DNA of 64,000 bases from Thalassoglobus polymorphus (GCF_007744255.1 NZ_CP036267.1:62001-126000), one strand, 5' to 3'; counted from the first letter of the stretch, positions 55,042 through 64,000 are shown. Numbers and translations are program-made. Notes: a model not told the origin generated them from the letters alone.

Positions 55042-56586
55042 GAAAATGGGGCCTGGCGTCCAGGGACAGAATTCTTCGTCACCAATGTTCTGAGCTTCAC
55101 TCTTCGTCTGTTCTCCGCTGGCAACAGAGATAATCTTCTCGAAAATCGTTTCGCCAACCGACTCGACTGTTGCATCACCATCAAGAATCGTTCCGGCATT
55201 GATGTCCATGTCGTCAATCATGCGGTTGTACATGGGAGTGTTTGTGGCGACCTTGATCGTCGGGACGGGCTTGCAGCCAAAGCAGCTTCCCCGTCCGGTT
55301 GTGAAGACCACCATGTTCGCTCCGCCGGCAATCATTCCGGTCACAGAAGGGGGGTCGTAACCGGGAGTGTCCATCACGACGAAGCCTTTCTCCTGGACCT
55401 TCTCTGCGAATTCATAAACCGCTCGAAGTGGGGAACTTCCCCCCTTGGCGATGGCTCCCAGGGACTTCTCGAAGATTGTCGTCAGGCCACCCTTCTTGTT
55501 TCCGACCGAAGGGTTGTTGTCAATTTTTGCACCAAAGAGTTTGGCATAGTCTTCCCACCATTTGATTCGTTCGAGAAGTTTGTCTGCCACATCTTTTGTG
55601 ATGGCGCGGCGTGTCAGTAAATGTTCCCCACCGTAGATCTCAGGAACCTCCGCAAGGATGGATGTCCCGCCATGCCCAACGAGCAGGTCACTCGTAATTC
55701 CTAACGCTGGATTCGCTGTCACTCCACTGTTGCCATCACTTCCCCCACATTCCGTTCCAAGAATAATCTCCGAGACTGGGATCGGGACTCGCTGAACATT
55801 ATTGGCGTCTGGAAGAAGTTCCTTGAGTGCCTCGACTCCTCGCCGGACAGTCTTCGCAACTCCGCCTTGATCTTGAATGTTCATGATCAACGGTTTTTTC
55901 GCGACTTCGGAACTGACGTTCAACTGGACAAGATTGTGTTCCTCTGCCAGAAAGCTCGCCTGAGCCGTTTCGCAACCGAGACCAACAATCAAATACGCAG
56001 CGATGTTGGCATGTTCGGCAAACCCAGCCAATGTTCGTGCCAGTAATCGATGATCGGTTCCGCCATACTCATAAGCACACCCTCCTTGATGCGAAAGGGC
56101 GACAACCCCATCGATGTTCGGATAGTCAGCTAAAATCGATTCATCAAAAGCGTTGGCAATGTATTTGGAAGACGTCGCGGAACAGTTCACCGTACTGATG
56201 ATTCCGAGATAGTTTCGCGTTGCAGCTCGACCATCGGCGCGGCGATATCCTTGAAACGTCCGTTCAGCGTTCGGCTTGGGAACCTCGTTGATTGCGGTGC
56301 AAAACTCATACGAATGTCCAAGCTCGCCGAGTCCCACATTGTGTGTGTGAACCCATTGGCCCGGTTGAATTGGCTTAGTCGCAAATCCAATCGGTTGTCC
56401 AAACTTTCGAATTGCTTCGCCCTGCGCGATCTCTTGAATCGCCATCTTGTGGCCCATGTCGATCCGCTCACTCGCTGCGATCTGTGCTTCATGAGAGTGG
56501 AACAGATCTCCTTCACGAGCGAAGCGTCTTGCGACAACAATGTTGTCGCTGGGGTCCAAACATAAGAACGGCGGTTGCTCTGTCAT
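55039..56586 (-). CDS. uxaA: Altronate/galactarate dehydratase (UxaA family)
   Basis: A 515-residue iron-dependent sugar-acid dehydratase. The N-terminal SAF-type region (about 1-95) leads into the GD_AH body with YRRADGRAATRNYLGIISTVNCSATSS, VVALSHQGGCAYEYGG and the Cys-containing GLGCETAQAS, GTECGGSDGNSGVTANPALG and GRGSCFGCKPVPTIKV. Members dehydrate altronate (hexuronate breakdown) or galactarate; this domain order and length match full-length UxaA, but the substrate cannot be fixed from sequence. ATG 56586 is used rather than the upstream frame to 56646. Its stop codon coincides with the start of repeat R8. Confidence 0.9.
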   Translation of the reverse strand: MTEQPPFLCLDPSDNIVVARRFAREGDLFHSHEAQIAASERIDMGHKMAIQEIAQGEAIRKFGQPIGFATKPIQPGQWVHTHNVGLGELGHSYEFCTAINEVPKPNAERTFQGYRRADGRAATRNYLGIISTVNCSATSSKYIANAFDESILADYPNIDGVVALSHQGGCAYEYGGTDHRLLARTLAGFAEHANIAAYLIVGLGCETAQASFLAEEHNLVQLNVSSEVAKKPLIMNIQDQGGVAKTVRRGVEALKELLPDANNVQRVPIPVSEIILGTECGGSDGNSGVTANPALGITSDLLVGHGGTSILAEVPEIYGGEHLLTRRAITKDVADKLLERIKWWEDYAKLFGAKIDNNPSVGNKKGGLTTIFEKSLGAIAKGGSSPLRAVYEFAEKVQEKGFVVMDTPGYDPPSVTGMIAGGANMVVFTTGRGSCFGCKPVPTIKVATNTPMYNRMIDDMDINAGTILDGDATVESVGETIFEKIISVASGEQTKSEAQNIGDEEFCPWTPGPIF

Positions 56587-57065
56587 AAGTGTTGCTTTGA
56601 AATACAGGTTCGATGTCTGTTTCTGAGGGGACTTTTGGTGATTCATTCAACAGAGCTGTCTTCGCTATGAACCCGCTCAGGTGCGGAGCGTGTTGGCTTG
56701 AGCGTAACTCTCGCACTGTTGAGGTTCCGCTTTTTCTTCGCCTTTCGAAGAGCCTCTGCACTTCAATGAGTGTCGGAATTCATGCCGAGAATGTCCAATG
56801 GGAACGCTATTGATTTTATAATCCCGGGCAAGACTGATGAAATCGTAGAGAGGAGCCTTGTTTTCTTTGGAGTTCTCAGGTTCTGCCAGTGTGAAAAACT
56901 CTTCGCTGCATGTTTCTATCACCCTGCTCGAATGGACGGTAAAATGCTAGAACCAGTCCGAAAACCTCTGGAATAGCCGCTTGTCTCAATGTTTGAGTGA
57001 GCAATATCAGGTTTCAGGACCAGTTCTAAATAATTCCCTGAATCATTGAGTCACCGGTTTTCAAG
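56587..57065. other. Gap between altronate dehydratase and small gene
   Basis: A 479-nt divergent gap. Copy E of the 83-bp element (56947-57029) is at its right end. No gene or promoter was recognised in 56587-56946; the open frames there have no recognisable features. Confidence 0.5.
56947..57029 (-). repeat. 83-bp terminal-inverted-repeat element, copy E
   Basis: Reverse orientation. On the - strand it begins TTAGAACTGGTCCTGAAACC, with internal CTCACTCAAACATTGAGACAAGC, and ends AGGTTTTCGGACTGGTTCTAG. It lies 36 nt before the start of the small gene at 57066. Confidence 0.8.
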
Positions 57066-57431
57066 ATGTCCCTCAAGTCCTGGCTGAAACACGCATTCGC
57101 TGTCGATACCGACACCGCACCTCCGACTGAGAAGGAGCTGGTGCTAGTGGAACGTTTGTGCCAAGAAGTGGTTCGTCGACATATGACCCTGCCGGCGGTC
57201 ACGCTTTTACAATCGGCACGTCCGCTAAACTATTTGGGATCGCAGCTCATGCAGTTTTTTTTACCGTTTGTCTCCGCTGTCACCAATGCAGATGAGTACG
57301 CCATCATGGCAAAATTTCTGGAAAGACGAGACTCTGTCGATATCCTTTGCGACACGCTTGAACGACTGGATCAACAAGCGACTCAGCGCGATAAGGAGAA
57401 CACCGCTTCAGCCAGTGAGGAGTCGGCATGA
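57066..57431 (+). CDS. Small helical hypothetical protein coupled to the phosphorylase gene
   Basis: A 121-residue, mostly helical protein with no recognised domain. Segments are LKSWLKHAFAVDTDTAPPTEKELVLVERLCQEVVRRHM, LQSARPLNYLGSQLMQFFLPFVSAV and a charged C-terminus (LERLDQQATQRDKENTASAS). The stop codon overlaps the start of the phosphorylase gene in an ATGA arrangement, so the two are translated as a coupled pair. A role in the same pathway is likely but no function can be proposed. Confidence 0.75.
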   Translation: MSLKSWLKHAFAVDTDTAPPTEKELVLVERLCQEVVRRHMTLPAVTLLQSARPLNYLGSQLMQFFLPFVSAVTNADEYAIMAKFLERRDSVDILCDTLERLDQQATQRDKENTASASEESA

Positions 57432-58234
57432 CTCACGTTCAAAAAGAGCAATCTGAAGAAAAACGGACAACGATCGGCATCGTCTGTGCGCTGCATCTGG
57501 AAGCCAGTCCGTTGCTGGACCGCTTGAATCCTTCTCGGAATCAATCCGGCAATGGACTCAAATACTACGACTGTGCACTGGATGAAGTTCGTGTCATCGT
57601 TGTCGAAGGAGCTGTTGGGTACGAACTTGCAACACAGGCAGCGCATGCTCTGATCGATGCCGTTCAACCGAGTTGGATTCTCTCAGCTGGTCTTTCTGGG
57701 GCCTTAATTGAAAAGATGGGGCTTGGAGATCTTGTTGTCGGCAACTCGCTGATCCGCCAGAACGGGCGCGACGAAATCGTTCAGCAACTCGGAATGCAAA
57801 GTGACCCCAAGCGGCATCTCCACGTTGGAAAACTCTGCACTGTTGACCACATCGTGAGGACACGAGAGGAGAAACGGGAACTCAACGAACGGACGCAAGC
57901 AATTGCGGTCGATATGGAATCACACGCTGTCGCTCAGGTATGCAAAGATCGAAATACTGGATTTATCGCAATTCGAGCTATCAGCGATGACATGAGCGAA
58001 GACCTGCCGAAAGAGGTGCTCGCAATCTTCGGTCCGAAAGGAACGATTCGCAGCGGGGCATTGGTCGGGACCATCTTCAAACGCCCATCGAGCGTGAAGG
58101 ATCTCTGGAAGATACGAGAAGGAGCCGTCAAGGCGGCTACGAATCTTGCGAAGTACGTTCTTGATATCCTTCCGCAGTTAGCTGAATCCAAAACACCTGA
58201 GAAAACGTCTGAGAAAGACTCACGCGCCGAATGA
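57428..58234 (+). CDS. Nucleoside phosphorylase-like protein (PNP/UDP superfamily)
   Basis: A 268-residue protein of the PNP/MTAN superfamily. The fold begins TIGIVCALHLEASPLLDRL, with VVEGAVGYELATQAAHALI and LSAGLSGALIEKMGLGDLVVG, and has the ribose-contacting AVDMESHAVAQV and the catalytic-Asp-like AISDDMSED. It would cleave or phosphorolyse a nucleoside or, as in the hopanoid-associated branch, a related glycoside; the exact subfamily is unclear. The ATGA overlap with the preceding small gene indicates an operon. Confidence 0.85.
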   Translation: MTHVQKEQSEEKRTTIGIVCALHLEASPLLDRLNPSRNQSGNGLKYYDCALDEVRVIVVEGAVGYELATQAAHALIDAVQPSWILSAGLSGALIEKMGLGDLVVGNSLIRQNGRDEIVQQLGMQSDPKRHLHVGKLCTVDHIVRTREEKRELNERTQAIAVDMESHAVAQVCKDRNTGFIAIRAISDDMSEDLPKEVLAIFGPKGTIRSGALVGTIFKRPSSVKDLWKIREGAVKAATNLAKYVLDILPQLAESKTPEKTSEKDSRAE

Positions 58235-58241
58235 TGTTTTT

Positions 58242-59162
58242 TCAGTTCTCCGGAGAAACCTTTGTATTCATCCGCTGAAGCACATCAACTTCGTTCGGGA
58301 GTGCCGCATCGTTTCCCGCTTGAGTACATTTCAAGCCGGCGCAGGTGGCTGCGAACTTCAACACTTTCTGTGGCGGCCAGTCTTGAAGAACGCCATGTAT
58401 GACCGCTCCTGAGAAACTGTCTCCCGCTCCATTCGTGTCTATGATGTTGCCGAACTTCAGTGCAGGCTGATGAAACGTTTCGCCTTGAGTATGAAGAACC
58501 GATCCATTTTCTCCATCGGTAACTGTCACAATCTTCGGGCCGAACGTTGAGATTTTTCGACTCGCTTCCGCAAGATCAGATTCGTTCAAGAAGATTTCGC
58601 AAAACCGCTTCGGGCAGTTCACAACGTCCGCGATTCGCAAGATCTCTTCGACTCCTGCCTTCGGTGAGCCTGTGTCGACACAAACGAACCCACCATTCTC
58701 TTTCATGAACCTTGCGGCGAGAAGAGCGGCTTCGGATGGCCAGCAGTCCAGGTGCAGGACATTGAACTGGCTCATAAAGTCAGCGGTGAGGAACTCAGCC
58801 ATGGCTGCACCATTGGTCCGAGAGGTGACCAATGTTCTCTGACCGGTTGATTCTTTCAACCAGATTTGAGTGACCGACGTTGCGAAGTCTCCGCGGCACG
58901 CAGGTGAAAAAGCAATTCCCTCAGCGTTGAGCCGCTCCTGCACCAGATTCCCAAATGGGTCATCTCCCCAAGCACTCAGGAAATTTGTCGAGTGGCCAAA
59001 CCGGGAGAGTTGAGCCAGTGCGATCGGGACTGGTCCACCGACTTGAAAGCGAGTCGAGATCGCTTCATTTTTGGTATCAGGAGCCGGGAAGTCGGAAACA
59101 GTCATCACGTGGTCAACCGTGACGGTTCCGATTCCAAGAATCTTGGGAGAGTTCGGTGTCAT
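58242..59162 (-). CDS. PfkB-family carbohydrate kinase
   Basis: A 306-residue ribokinase-type sugar kinase. The N-terminal ILGIGTVTVDHVMTVSDFPAPDTK, the GGPVPIALAQLSRFG substrate loop, the AXXGD-type ATP-site NGAGDSFSGAVIHG with catalytic Asp about 248, and VTDGENGSVLH are typical. It phosphorylates a sugar or nucleoside not identifiable by eye. ATG 59162 overlaps the trkA stop as ATGA, so it is co-translated with trkA rather than starting at 59186. It is the downstream gene of the trkA-kinase operon. Confidence 0.92.
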   Translation of the reverse strand: MTPNSPKILGIGTVTVDHVMTVSDFPAPDTKNEAISTRFQVGGPVPIALAQLSRFGHSTNFLSAWGDDPFGNLVQERLNAEGIAFSPACRGDFATSVTQIWLKESTGQRTLVTSRTNGAAMAEFLTADFMSQFNVLHLDCWPSEAALLAARFMKENGGFVCVDTGSPKAGVEEILRIADVVNCPKRFCEIFLNESDLAEASRKISTFGPKIVTVTDGENGSVLHTQGETFHQPALKFGNIIDTNGAGDSFSGAVIHGVLQDWPPQKVLKFAATCAGLKCTQAGNDAALPNEVDVLQRMNTKVSPEN

Positions 59163-60505
59163 GACGGAACTGGTGCTGTAAACCAAGCGAGTGCCGCCTC
59201 TTCGAATCCTCTCTGGACAATGATCACGGCTGTGTCTTCCGGTCGAAGTTGGTCATCTCCTTTTGCAACTTCAACAAAGTCTTCTCGAACAATGGCCGCG
59301 ATGAGGCAATCTTTAATTTTCAATTCTTTGAGTTTGGCATCTAAGCAGGGAGCCCCTTCTTCAACTTGAACCTCCCAGACTTCGGCGGCCCCTCCGGCGA
59401 TCTCACTTTTCCGATTGATTGGGCCAGTCAGGACCATGCCGATGATTTCCCCAGCCATCACCTCACGGGGACTGACTGCGATATCAATTCCGATTCGTTC
59501 AAGAACGTTCGCATAATCTGGTCGGCGAACAATGCTGAGAATCCGTTTTGCCCCAAGTTCTTTCGCCTCGACGCCACAAACGATGTTGTCTTCATCGCGT
59601 CCCATGGCTGCAACGAAGACATCGGTTGAGCTCACTCTCGCTTCTTCGAGTTCGCTGCGGATCGTGGCATCTCCCGTGAGGACTGTTGCGAATTCCAAAC
59701 GAACCGAAAGGTGCTTACAGCGTTTCGGATCCGATTCCAGAATGACGACACGATAGCGTTTGCTATCGAGAAGTTTCGCCAGGTGAAAACCGATCTCACC
59801 GCCACCAGCGATGATGACAGACATCGTCGGTTGTGTACGTGGTTCAAACAGGCTTCTGATGTCGTCTAGCGCTTCCTGCTTACCGATCAGGGTCACACGG
59901 TCACCCGCTCGGATTGCTTGTTCGGCATTAGGAACACAAGGCCCATGTTCACCGACGAGCAGACCAATTCGAACGGTAGGAGGTAACCTCAATTCCCGAA
60001 TCGTCTGCCCCACCGCTTTGGAACGCTTCGCGACACTGGCTTCTAAAACCTGGACTCCACCTCGTGCAAAGTTCTCAACAGCGAACAGCCCCGGAGCGCT
60101 CAGGCCTTTTGCCAGTTCCAAGGCAGTCAATTTTTCGAGGCTGAGTAGTCGATCGATTCCGAAATGCCGCTGGTAGTCGAACGTGCTGATGTCGCGGTAA
60201 GCCGGGTTGAAGACTCGGGCGACAGTTCGTTTCGCACCCATCACTTTGGATAAGCTTCCGCCAACCAAATTAACTTCATCTCGACTGGTGACTGCCAGAC
60301 ACAAGTCGGCGTTTTGCACCCCCGCCTGAAACAGCGGGATTGCTTCGCAAGCCGATCCGAGAACCGTTTGGACATCCAGTTGCTCTTCAACCTGGTTCAA
60401 CACTTCTCGCTGCTCGTCGATAATGCAGACATCGACATCGTGTTGAACGAGAATCTCAGCGATTGAACGTCCGACTGTTCCAGCCCCTAGTATCACTGCG
60501 TGCAT
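59159..60505 (-). CDS. trkA: Trk potassium uptake regulator TrkA
   Basis: A 448-residue cytoplasmic protein with two tandem RCK units, each an N-terminal Rossmann domain and an RCK_C domain. The first Rossmann starts MHAVILGAGTVGRSIAEIL, the second SVIIAGGGEIGFHLAKLLDS; acidic ends of β2 (CIIDEQ and VILESD) fit NAD(H) binding. RCK_C segments are present at about 140-220 and 365-445. It gates K+ uptake through a TrkH/TrkG channel, which is not in this window. It leads an operon in which the PfkB kinase overlaps its stop codon. Confidence 0.95.
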   Translation of the reverse strand: MHAVILGAGTVGRSIAEILVQHDVDVCIIDEQREVLNQVEEQLDVQTVLGSACEAIPLFQAGVQNADLCLAVTSRDEVNLVGGSLSKVMGAKRTVARVFNPAYRDISTFDYQRHFGIDRLLSLEKLTALELAKGLSAPGLFAVENFARGGVQVLEASVAKRSKAVGQTIRELRLPPTVRIGLLVGEHGPCVPNAEQAIRAGDRVTLIGKQEALDDIRSLFEPRTQPTMSVIIAGGGEIGFHLAKLLDSKRYRVVILESDPKRCKHLSVRLEFATVLTGDATIRSELEEARVSSTDVFVAAMGRDEDNIVCGVEAKELGAKRILSIVRRPDYANVLERIGIDIAVSPREVMAGEIIGMVLTGPINRKSEIAGGAAEVWEVQVEEGAPCLDAKLKELKIKDCLIAAIVREDFVEVAKGDDQLRPEDTAVIIVQRGFEEAALAWFTAPVPS

Positions 60506-60586
60506 AATGGATCTGATGTCTTAGGAAATAAAGAAGTGACAGTCGTATTCTCGATCATTCGCAAGCTTGCAGCTTCCGAATGCTCA

Positions 60587-61300
60587 TCACGCAAAATCCT
60601 GGCTTGTCCCGGGAGGGGGCTCCAATGATCGTTCGAGTGAATTCAAAAGCGGCTTGACGTGCGGGGCTGCCAGAAACACACGAGCGGAAACTGCGGATCG
60701 CGGGAAAAAATTCGTGATAAAGTCGAGACAGAACTCCGTCCCGGAGTGCCGGATTAATACAGCATTCGAATAACATCCAGACATCATTTCGTCCGAGATT
60801 TTGAGCTCATCGTAAATGTCTTGGATGTTCGGAGGTTCCGGTGGAGGAGCTGGTTGGTTTTCCGGATGATTCGGTGCGGAAGATTCTTCAGGCCGAGGTT
60901 CTGGATCTCCTCCCTCGTCCAGAGAGTGTTCGCTTTCGCTAGTGACTGGTCTGGGAACAGTTGGGAGCGGGCCGAAGCGGGCTTCGTAGATCCGCATATT
61001 TTCACGCAATGCTCCGGTAAACTGTGTCGCGACCGCACGCGGTAAGATGCAGCGAGCAACAATCCGCTGTTGCTCTCCCATGCGTAGTGCGAAATCGAGG
61101 ACAATTTCGAACTTCCCTGTGAGGATCATCACACCGTTACTCAGAACGCCTTGCCCCACAGAATCGGGAACGCGAGCACTGATGTTGTTGTGCCGGACCT
61201 GCCCTTGCACCGGTTGGGATTCCCCCATGTTAGCTGCTTCATCATCGGAATTCTCGGAGTCGTCATCGGACGGTGTGAATCCTTCCGGGTGCTCGGACAA
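60587..61300 (-). CDS. DUF3467-like acidic, Pro-rich protein with two copies of the domain
   Basis: A 237-residue protein. A TTG start at 61300 is chosen because AGGAG lies 6 nt upstream; an ATG at 61228 has no such site. The N-terminus is acidic (DDDSENSDDEA). Two regions resemble DUF3467: KFEIVLDFALRMGEQQRIVARCILPRAVATQFTGALRENM (about 100-140) and YSNAVLIRHSGTEFCLDFITNFFPRSAVSARVFLAAPHVKPLLNSL (about 180-225), separated by a Glu/Pro-rich linker. The function of DUF3467 is unknown. It follows another DUF3467-type gene on the same strand. Confidence 0.75.
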   Translation of the reverse strand: MSEHPEGFTPSDDDSENSDDEAANMGESQPVQGQVRHNNISARVPDSVGQGVLSNGVMILTGKFEIVLDFALRMGEQQRIVARCILPRAVATQFTGALRENMRIYEARFGPLPTVPRPVTSESEHSLDEGGDPEPRPEESSAPNHPENQPAPPPEPPNIQDIYDELKISDEMMSGCYSNAVLIRHSGTEFCLDFITNFFPRSAVSARVFLAAPHVKPLLNSLERSLEPPPGTSQDFA

Positions 61301-61482
61301 AATTCTCTCCTGTATTGAAAACGTTGATAGAAAAGAAGGAGGACCAAAGGCCCTCCTGTTTCCTGATGTCACCAACAGGGCTGCAATCAAAATGATCGAA
61401 TTGAAGCTCCTTTTCGCGATATATCTGGAAATTGTTGAAGCTTCGAAAACTGAGAGGTCTCTTTCCGAAAACATGCGGAACT

Positions 61483-61830
61483 TTAAGTGGTCTCGGAGAT
61501 CAGCCGCTTTCGAACATCGATTTCCAGCCGCCCAAAGGCCTGTTCATGTCGTTGTACGGTTGCCGTGAGTAACGCGGCAAGTCGCTTGGCGGTGTAATGA
61601 TTCAGGATGACTCGCTGCGAGACCTGTAGCTTCTGGGTCGGTACGCCCGTTGGGTTGGGGTTCACAGCGAGGTCTAAAATGACTTCTTCAGGGGTGCTCG
61701 AGACGCGACACAGGTTCGCGTACAGTGCATCCACTCCGGTGTCGTCGAGCTCAATCCGAACTTGTTGCTGCTGTTGCTCGGTGTTCGACTCTTCACCTTT
61801 GGGGGATTCTTCCTGAGTCTCGTTGGCCAT
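61483..61830 (-). CDS. Small DUF3467-like protein
   Basis: A 115-residue protein. After a Glu/Gln-rich N-terminus, the domain reads [24 protein letters not shown] and [32 protein letters not shown], the pattern seen in bacterial DUF3467 proteins. The start is ATG 61830; an AAGGA site is about 11 nt upstream. It precedes the larger DUF3467-like protein by 182 nt in the same direction, suggesting a functional pair. Function unknown. Confidence 0.8.
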   Translation of the reverse strand: MANETQEESPKGEESNTEQQQQQVRIELDDTGVDALYANLCRVSSTPEEVILDLAVNPNPTGVPTQKLQVSQRVILNHYTAKRLAALLTATVQRHEQAFGRLEIDVRKRLISETT

Positions 61831-61899
61831 GTTTCGAACGTCCTTTTCTAATGAGAAATACAACTTTACCAGGAATGGTGAAGCTCCATGAACTGGTTT

Positions 61900-63099
61900 T
61901 TACCGTCGTGCCAAAGGATGTTTGAGTGGCAACCACGCCCCATTTTCGGCACTACTGGCAACGCACTGCTGAATGAAGTACATCCCTTCGATCCCGTCGT
62001 ACACATTCGGGTAGATGGTGTCTCTCTTTTCAAAAGGTTCACCGGCAGCACGTTTGATCATGTCGTCATAAGCAAAGCGATAGACATTCGCGAACGCTTC
62101 GAAGAACGCTTCCGGATGCCCTCCCGGCAAACGACTCGACGCGGCAGCCAGTTCTGTCGTGAACGGAGCATTGGGATTGCGAGTGTAAACGTGCCACGGT
62201 TCGCCGTTTCGGCGAACCATCATTTGATTGGGGTCTTCCTGACGCCAGGAGATCGCTCCTTTGGTTCCGTCGATTTCGATGAACAGATCATTTTCGCGTC
62301 CGTGTGAAATCTGGCTGGCGGTGACTGTCGTCAAACCACCATTTTCCATGCGAATCACCGCGTGACCATAGTCGTCCAGCTGACGCCCTTCTTCAAAGAC
62401 CTTTAAGGTGCAAGAGACTTCTTCAGGGAGTTCCCCAGTCATGTAGCGGGCGAGGTTATAAGCATGAGTTCCAATATCACCAAAGCCACCGGCAGCTCCA
62501 GATTTTGCTGGATCAGCTCGCCAGGCTGCCTGTTTCTGATCTTCGCTTTCCAGCCGGGTTCTCAGCCAGCCTTGAATATAGTTACTGCGGATCGCCTGAA
62601 TGACTCCAAGTTCTCCGCCGAGGATCATCTCGCGTGCCTGTCGCACTAACGGATAGCCAGTGTAGTTGTGAGTGAGTGCGAAGACAGATCCCGAAGCTTC
62701 GACCAGCTTGACGAGTTCCTCAGCCTGCGCGAGGTCAAACGTCATCGGCTTATCGCAAACAACGTTGAATCCTCTTGCGAGTGCCGCTTTGGCAACTTCG
62801 AAGTGAGTATGGTTCGGAGTTGCGATAGAGACGAAGTCAACCCGTTGACCTTCCGGGAGAGCTGCTTCGGTGTCGACCAACTCTTGAAAAGAGCCGTACG
62901 CCCGGTCGGGAGAGATGTCGTAAAATGGAGCGGATGCTTTTGCCCGTTCTGGGTTTGATGAAAGCGCACCGGCTACTAACTGTGCACGATTATCTAGAAT
63001 CGCAGCGACATTATGCACACGACCGATAAACGAACCTTGTCCCCCGCCGACGAGGGCCATGTTCAATTTTCGACCCAAAGAACCGTTAATGTGATCCAT
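61900..63099 (-). CDS. Cytoplasmic Gfo/Idh/MocA family oxidoreductase
   Basis: A 399-residue NAD(P)-dependent oxidoreductase without signal peptide. The Rossmann fold starts NMALVGGGQGSFIGRVH, followed by DFVSIATPNHTHFEVAKAAL and VVCDKPMTFDLAQAEELV, where the family EKP is DKP with the Lys retained. GGFGDIGTHAYNLARYMTGE supplies the catalytic His region. It probably acts on a sugar or inositol derivative in the cytoplasm. It follows the truncated galT gene in the same direction with a 167-nt gap, which suggests a sugar-related context. Confidence 0.93.
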   Translation of the reverse strand: MDHINGSLGRKLNMALVGGGQGSFIGRVHNVAAILDNRAQLVAGALSSNPERAKASAPFYDISPDRAYGSFQELVDTEAALPEGQRVDFVSIATPNHTHFEVAKAALARGFNVVCDKPMTFDLAQAEELVKLVEASGSVFALTHNYTGYPLVRQAREMILGGELGVIQAIRSNYIQGWLRTRLESEDQKQAAWRADPAKSGAAGGFGDIGTHAYNLARYMTGELPEEVSCTLKVFEEGRQLDDYGHAVIRMENGGLTTVTASQISHGRENDLFIEIDGTKGAISWRQEDPNQMMVRRNGEPWHVYTRNPNAPFTTELAAASSRLPGGHPEAFFEAFANVYRFAYDDMIKRAAGEPFEKRDTIYPNVYDGIEGMYFIQQCVASSAENGAWLPLKHPLARR

Positions 63100-63266
63100 G
63101 ATGTTCTTCCTTCAGACTGACTGTTCTCGATGCTTCAGGCCGTGCCCGACCATTCCACTGAGGAACGATTCCGATGATTTCACAGAATACATGTCCAGGA
63201 ATCGCTTCGCAACCTGCCTCACCAGACATCCGAACTGCTGACTCATTCGGTGAGACACAAGGTTTC

Positions 63267-64000
63267 CTACGTGAACGTTAATTCTGTTCCTCGCAAGAAT
63301 TGTGCTGCTTCTTCCGGGGGAACAGTGTTAATGTAAAAACCACTGCCCCATTCGAAACCGGCGACGCGACTCAGGCGAGGGAAGAGTTCAATGTGCCAGC
63401 GAAAGTGTGGCAGGTTTGGGCTCGAAAATGGAGCTGTGTGAAGCACGTAGTTGTAAGGTGGATCATCAAGACCGAGTTCCATTTTCGTGAGAATCGATTT
63501 CATCACAGTTCCTAAATCTTCGACCACCGCTTGCGTGGCTGTCTCGAAGTGGCTGGCCTGTTGACGCGGAACAATCCACGTTTCAAATGGAAATCGACTC
63601 GCATACGGACACATCACGACGAAGTGTTCGGTCTCCATGACAATCCGTTCGCCGGTCGCCAGTTCCTGCTGAATCATGTCTGAAAAGATTGACCGTCCTC
63701 GGTACTTGTAGAACTTTTCAGCGCCGTCGAGCTCTTCCTGAATCGTAATGGGGACGATCGGACTGACGATCAATTGTGAATGGGAATGGTCCAGCGACGC
63801 CCCGGCACGCGCCCCCTTGTTCTTGAAAATCAAGCCATGAACCAAACGGGTATCACGTTTTAGATCGACAAGTCGGTCGTGATACACCCAGAAGACTTCC
63901 CGAATGTTTTCGACACTCAGCCGCGACATATTCTGTTCGCGGTGGGGACACTCCACGATCACTTCATGAGCGCCAATGCCGTTCATCATGTCATAGATAC
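63267..64000 (-). CDS. galT: Galactose-1-phosphate uridylyltransferase, 5' end cut by the window
   Basis: The last 244 codons of a HIT-superfamily nucleotidyltransferase; the gene continues beyond position 64000. [18 protein letters not shown] and the active-site DHSHSQLI (His-x-His) are GalT signatures, followed by [18 protein letters not shown] and, near the C-terminus, [29 protein letters not shown]. It transfers UMP between glucose-1-phosphate and galactose-1-phosphate in galactose metabolism. The start codon and N-terminal metal sites are outside the window. Bacterial galT proteins are usually about 330-350 residues, so about 100 residues are missing. Confidence 0.92.
   Translation of the reverse strand, partial: IYDMMNGIGAHEVIVECPHREQNMSRLSVENIREVFWVYHDRLVDLKRDTRLVHGLIFKNKGARAGASLDHSHSQLIVSPIVPITIQEELDGAEKFYKYRGRSIFSDMIQQELATGERIVMETEHFVVMCPYASRFPFETWIVPRQQASHFETATQAVVEDLGTVMKSILTKMELGLDDPPYNYVLHTAPFSSPNLPHFRWHIELFPRLSRVAGFEWGSGFYINTVPPEEAAQFLRGTELTFT

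Overview
The window looks like chromosomal DNA of a Planctomycetes bacterium of moderate GC (Planctomycetaceae-like). The evidence is two large secreted proteins of the planctomycete cytochrome C/DUF1549/DUF1553 type, a DUF1501 protein, a sulfatase, several Gfo/Idh/MocA oxidoreductases (two with signal-type N-termini), DUF3467 proteins, an oversized SecA and many secreted proteins with no homologue I can name. No rRNA, CRISPR array or insertion sequence was seen. One tRNA (Ala, anticodon GGC) is present. Gene assignments come from reading translations and motifs; no database search was possible.

Layout. 1-12 kb: CopD-like membrane protein, sugar isomerase, the DUF1501 + PSCyt/PSD1 pair, a phytanoyl-CoA dioxygenase-like enzyme, a second PSCyt/PSD1 protein with an embedded golvesin-like domain, and an ELM1-type glycosyltransferase-like protein. 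12-24 kb: glgC, a thioredoxin-like protein, a LolA-like protein, a three-gene envelope cluster (two genes share a domain, the third carries DUF11), a BCP-type peroxiredoxin, a sulfatase and a BNR/sialidase-like protein. 23-28 kb: ychF, aceE and tRNA-Ala. 28.6-32.3 kb: a compact DoxX-like / MarR / giant sulfatase-sulfotransferase fusion unit lying just beyond the tRNA. 32.7-44.7 kb: secA, a phage-metallopeptidase-like gene, an mntR-like regulator with a double-ATPase peptide-type ABC protein, a nucleoside hydrolase coupled to an oxidoreductase, and ftsH. 45-47.8 kb: three genes resembling a phage head module (maturation protease with scaffold-like tail, small decoration-like protein, major capsid) with no other phage genes. 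48-64 kb: an NtrC-type regulator, a TrhO-RluA fusion, a nitroreductase, an oxidoreductase, altronate dehydratase, a nucleoside phosphorylase with a coupled small gene, a PfkB kinase overlapping trkA, two DUF3467 proteins, another oxidoreductase and a 5'-truncated galT at the window edge.

How the parts fit. Much of the gene content concerns degradation and processing of sulfated or acidic polysaccharides and sugars (sulfatase, sialidase-like, PSCyt/DUF1501, oxidoreductases, altronate dehydratase, GalT, GlgC), mixed with housekeeping genes (SecA, FtsH, YchF, AceE, TrkA, TrhO-RluA).

The most unusual signals are: (i) the isolated capsid-protease cassette at 44993-47814; (ii) an MBL alkylsulfatase fused to an arylsulfotransferase at 29585-32323; (iii) a family of about 100-nt interspersed repeats whose first bases supply, or directly follow, the stop codon of at least six genes and form a covarying hairpin there; and (iv) a second, about 83-bp family with terminal inverted repeats, present in five copies, one of which appears to be inserted inside a member of the first family.
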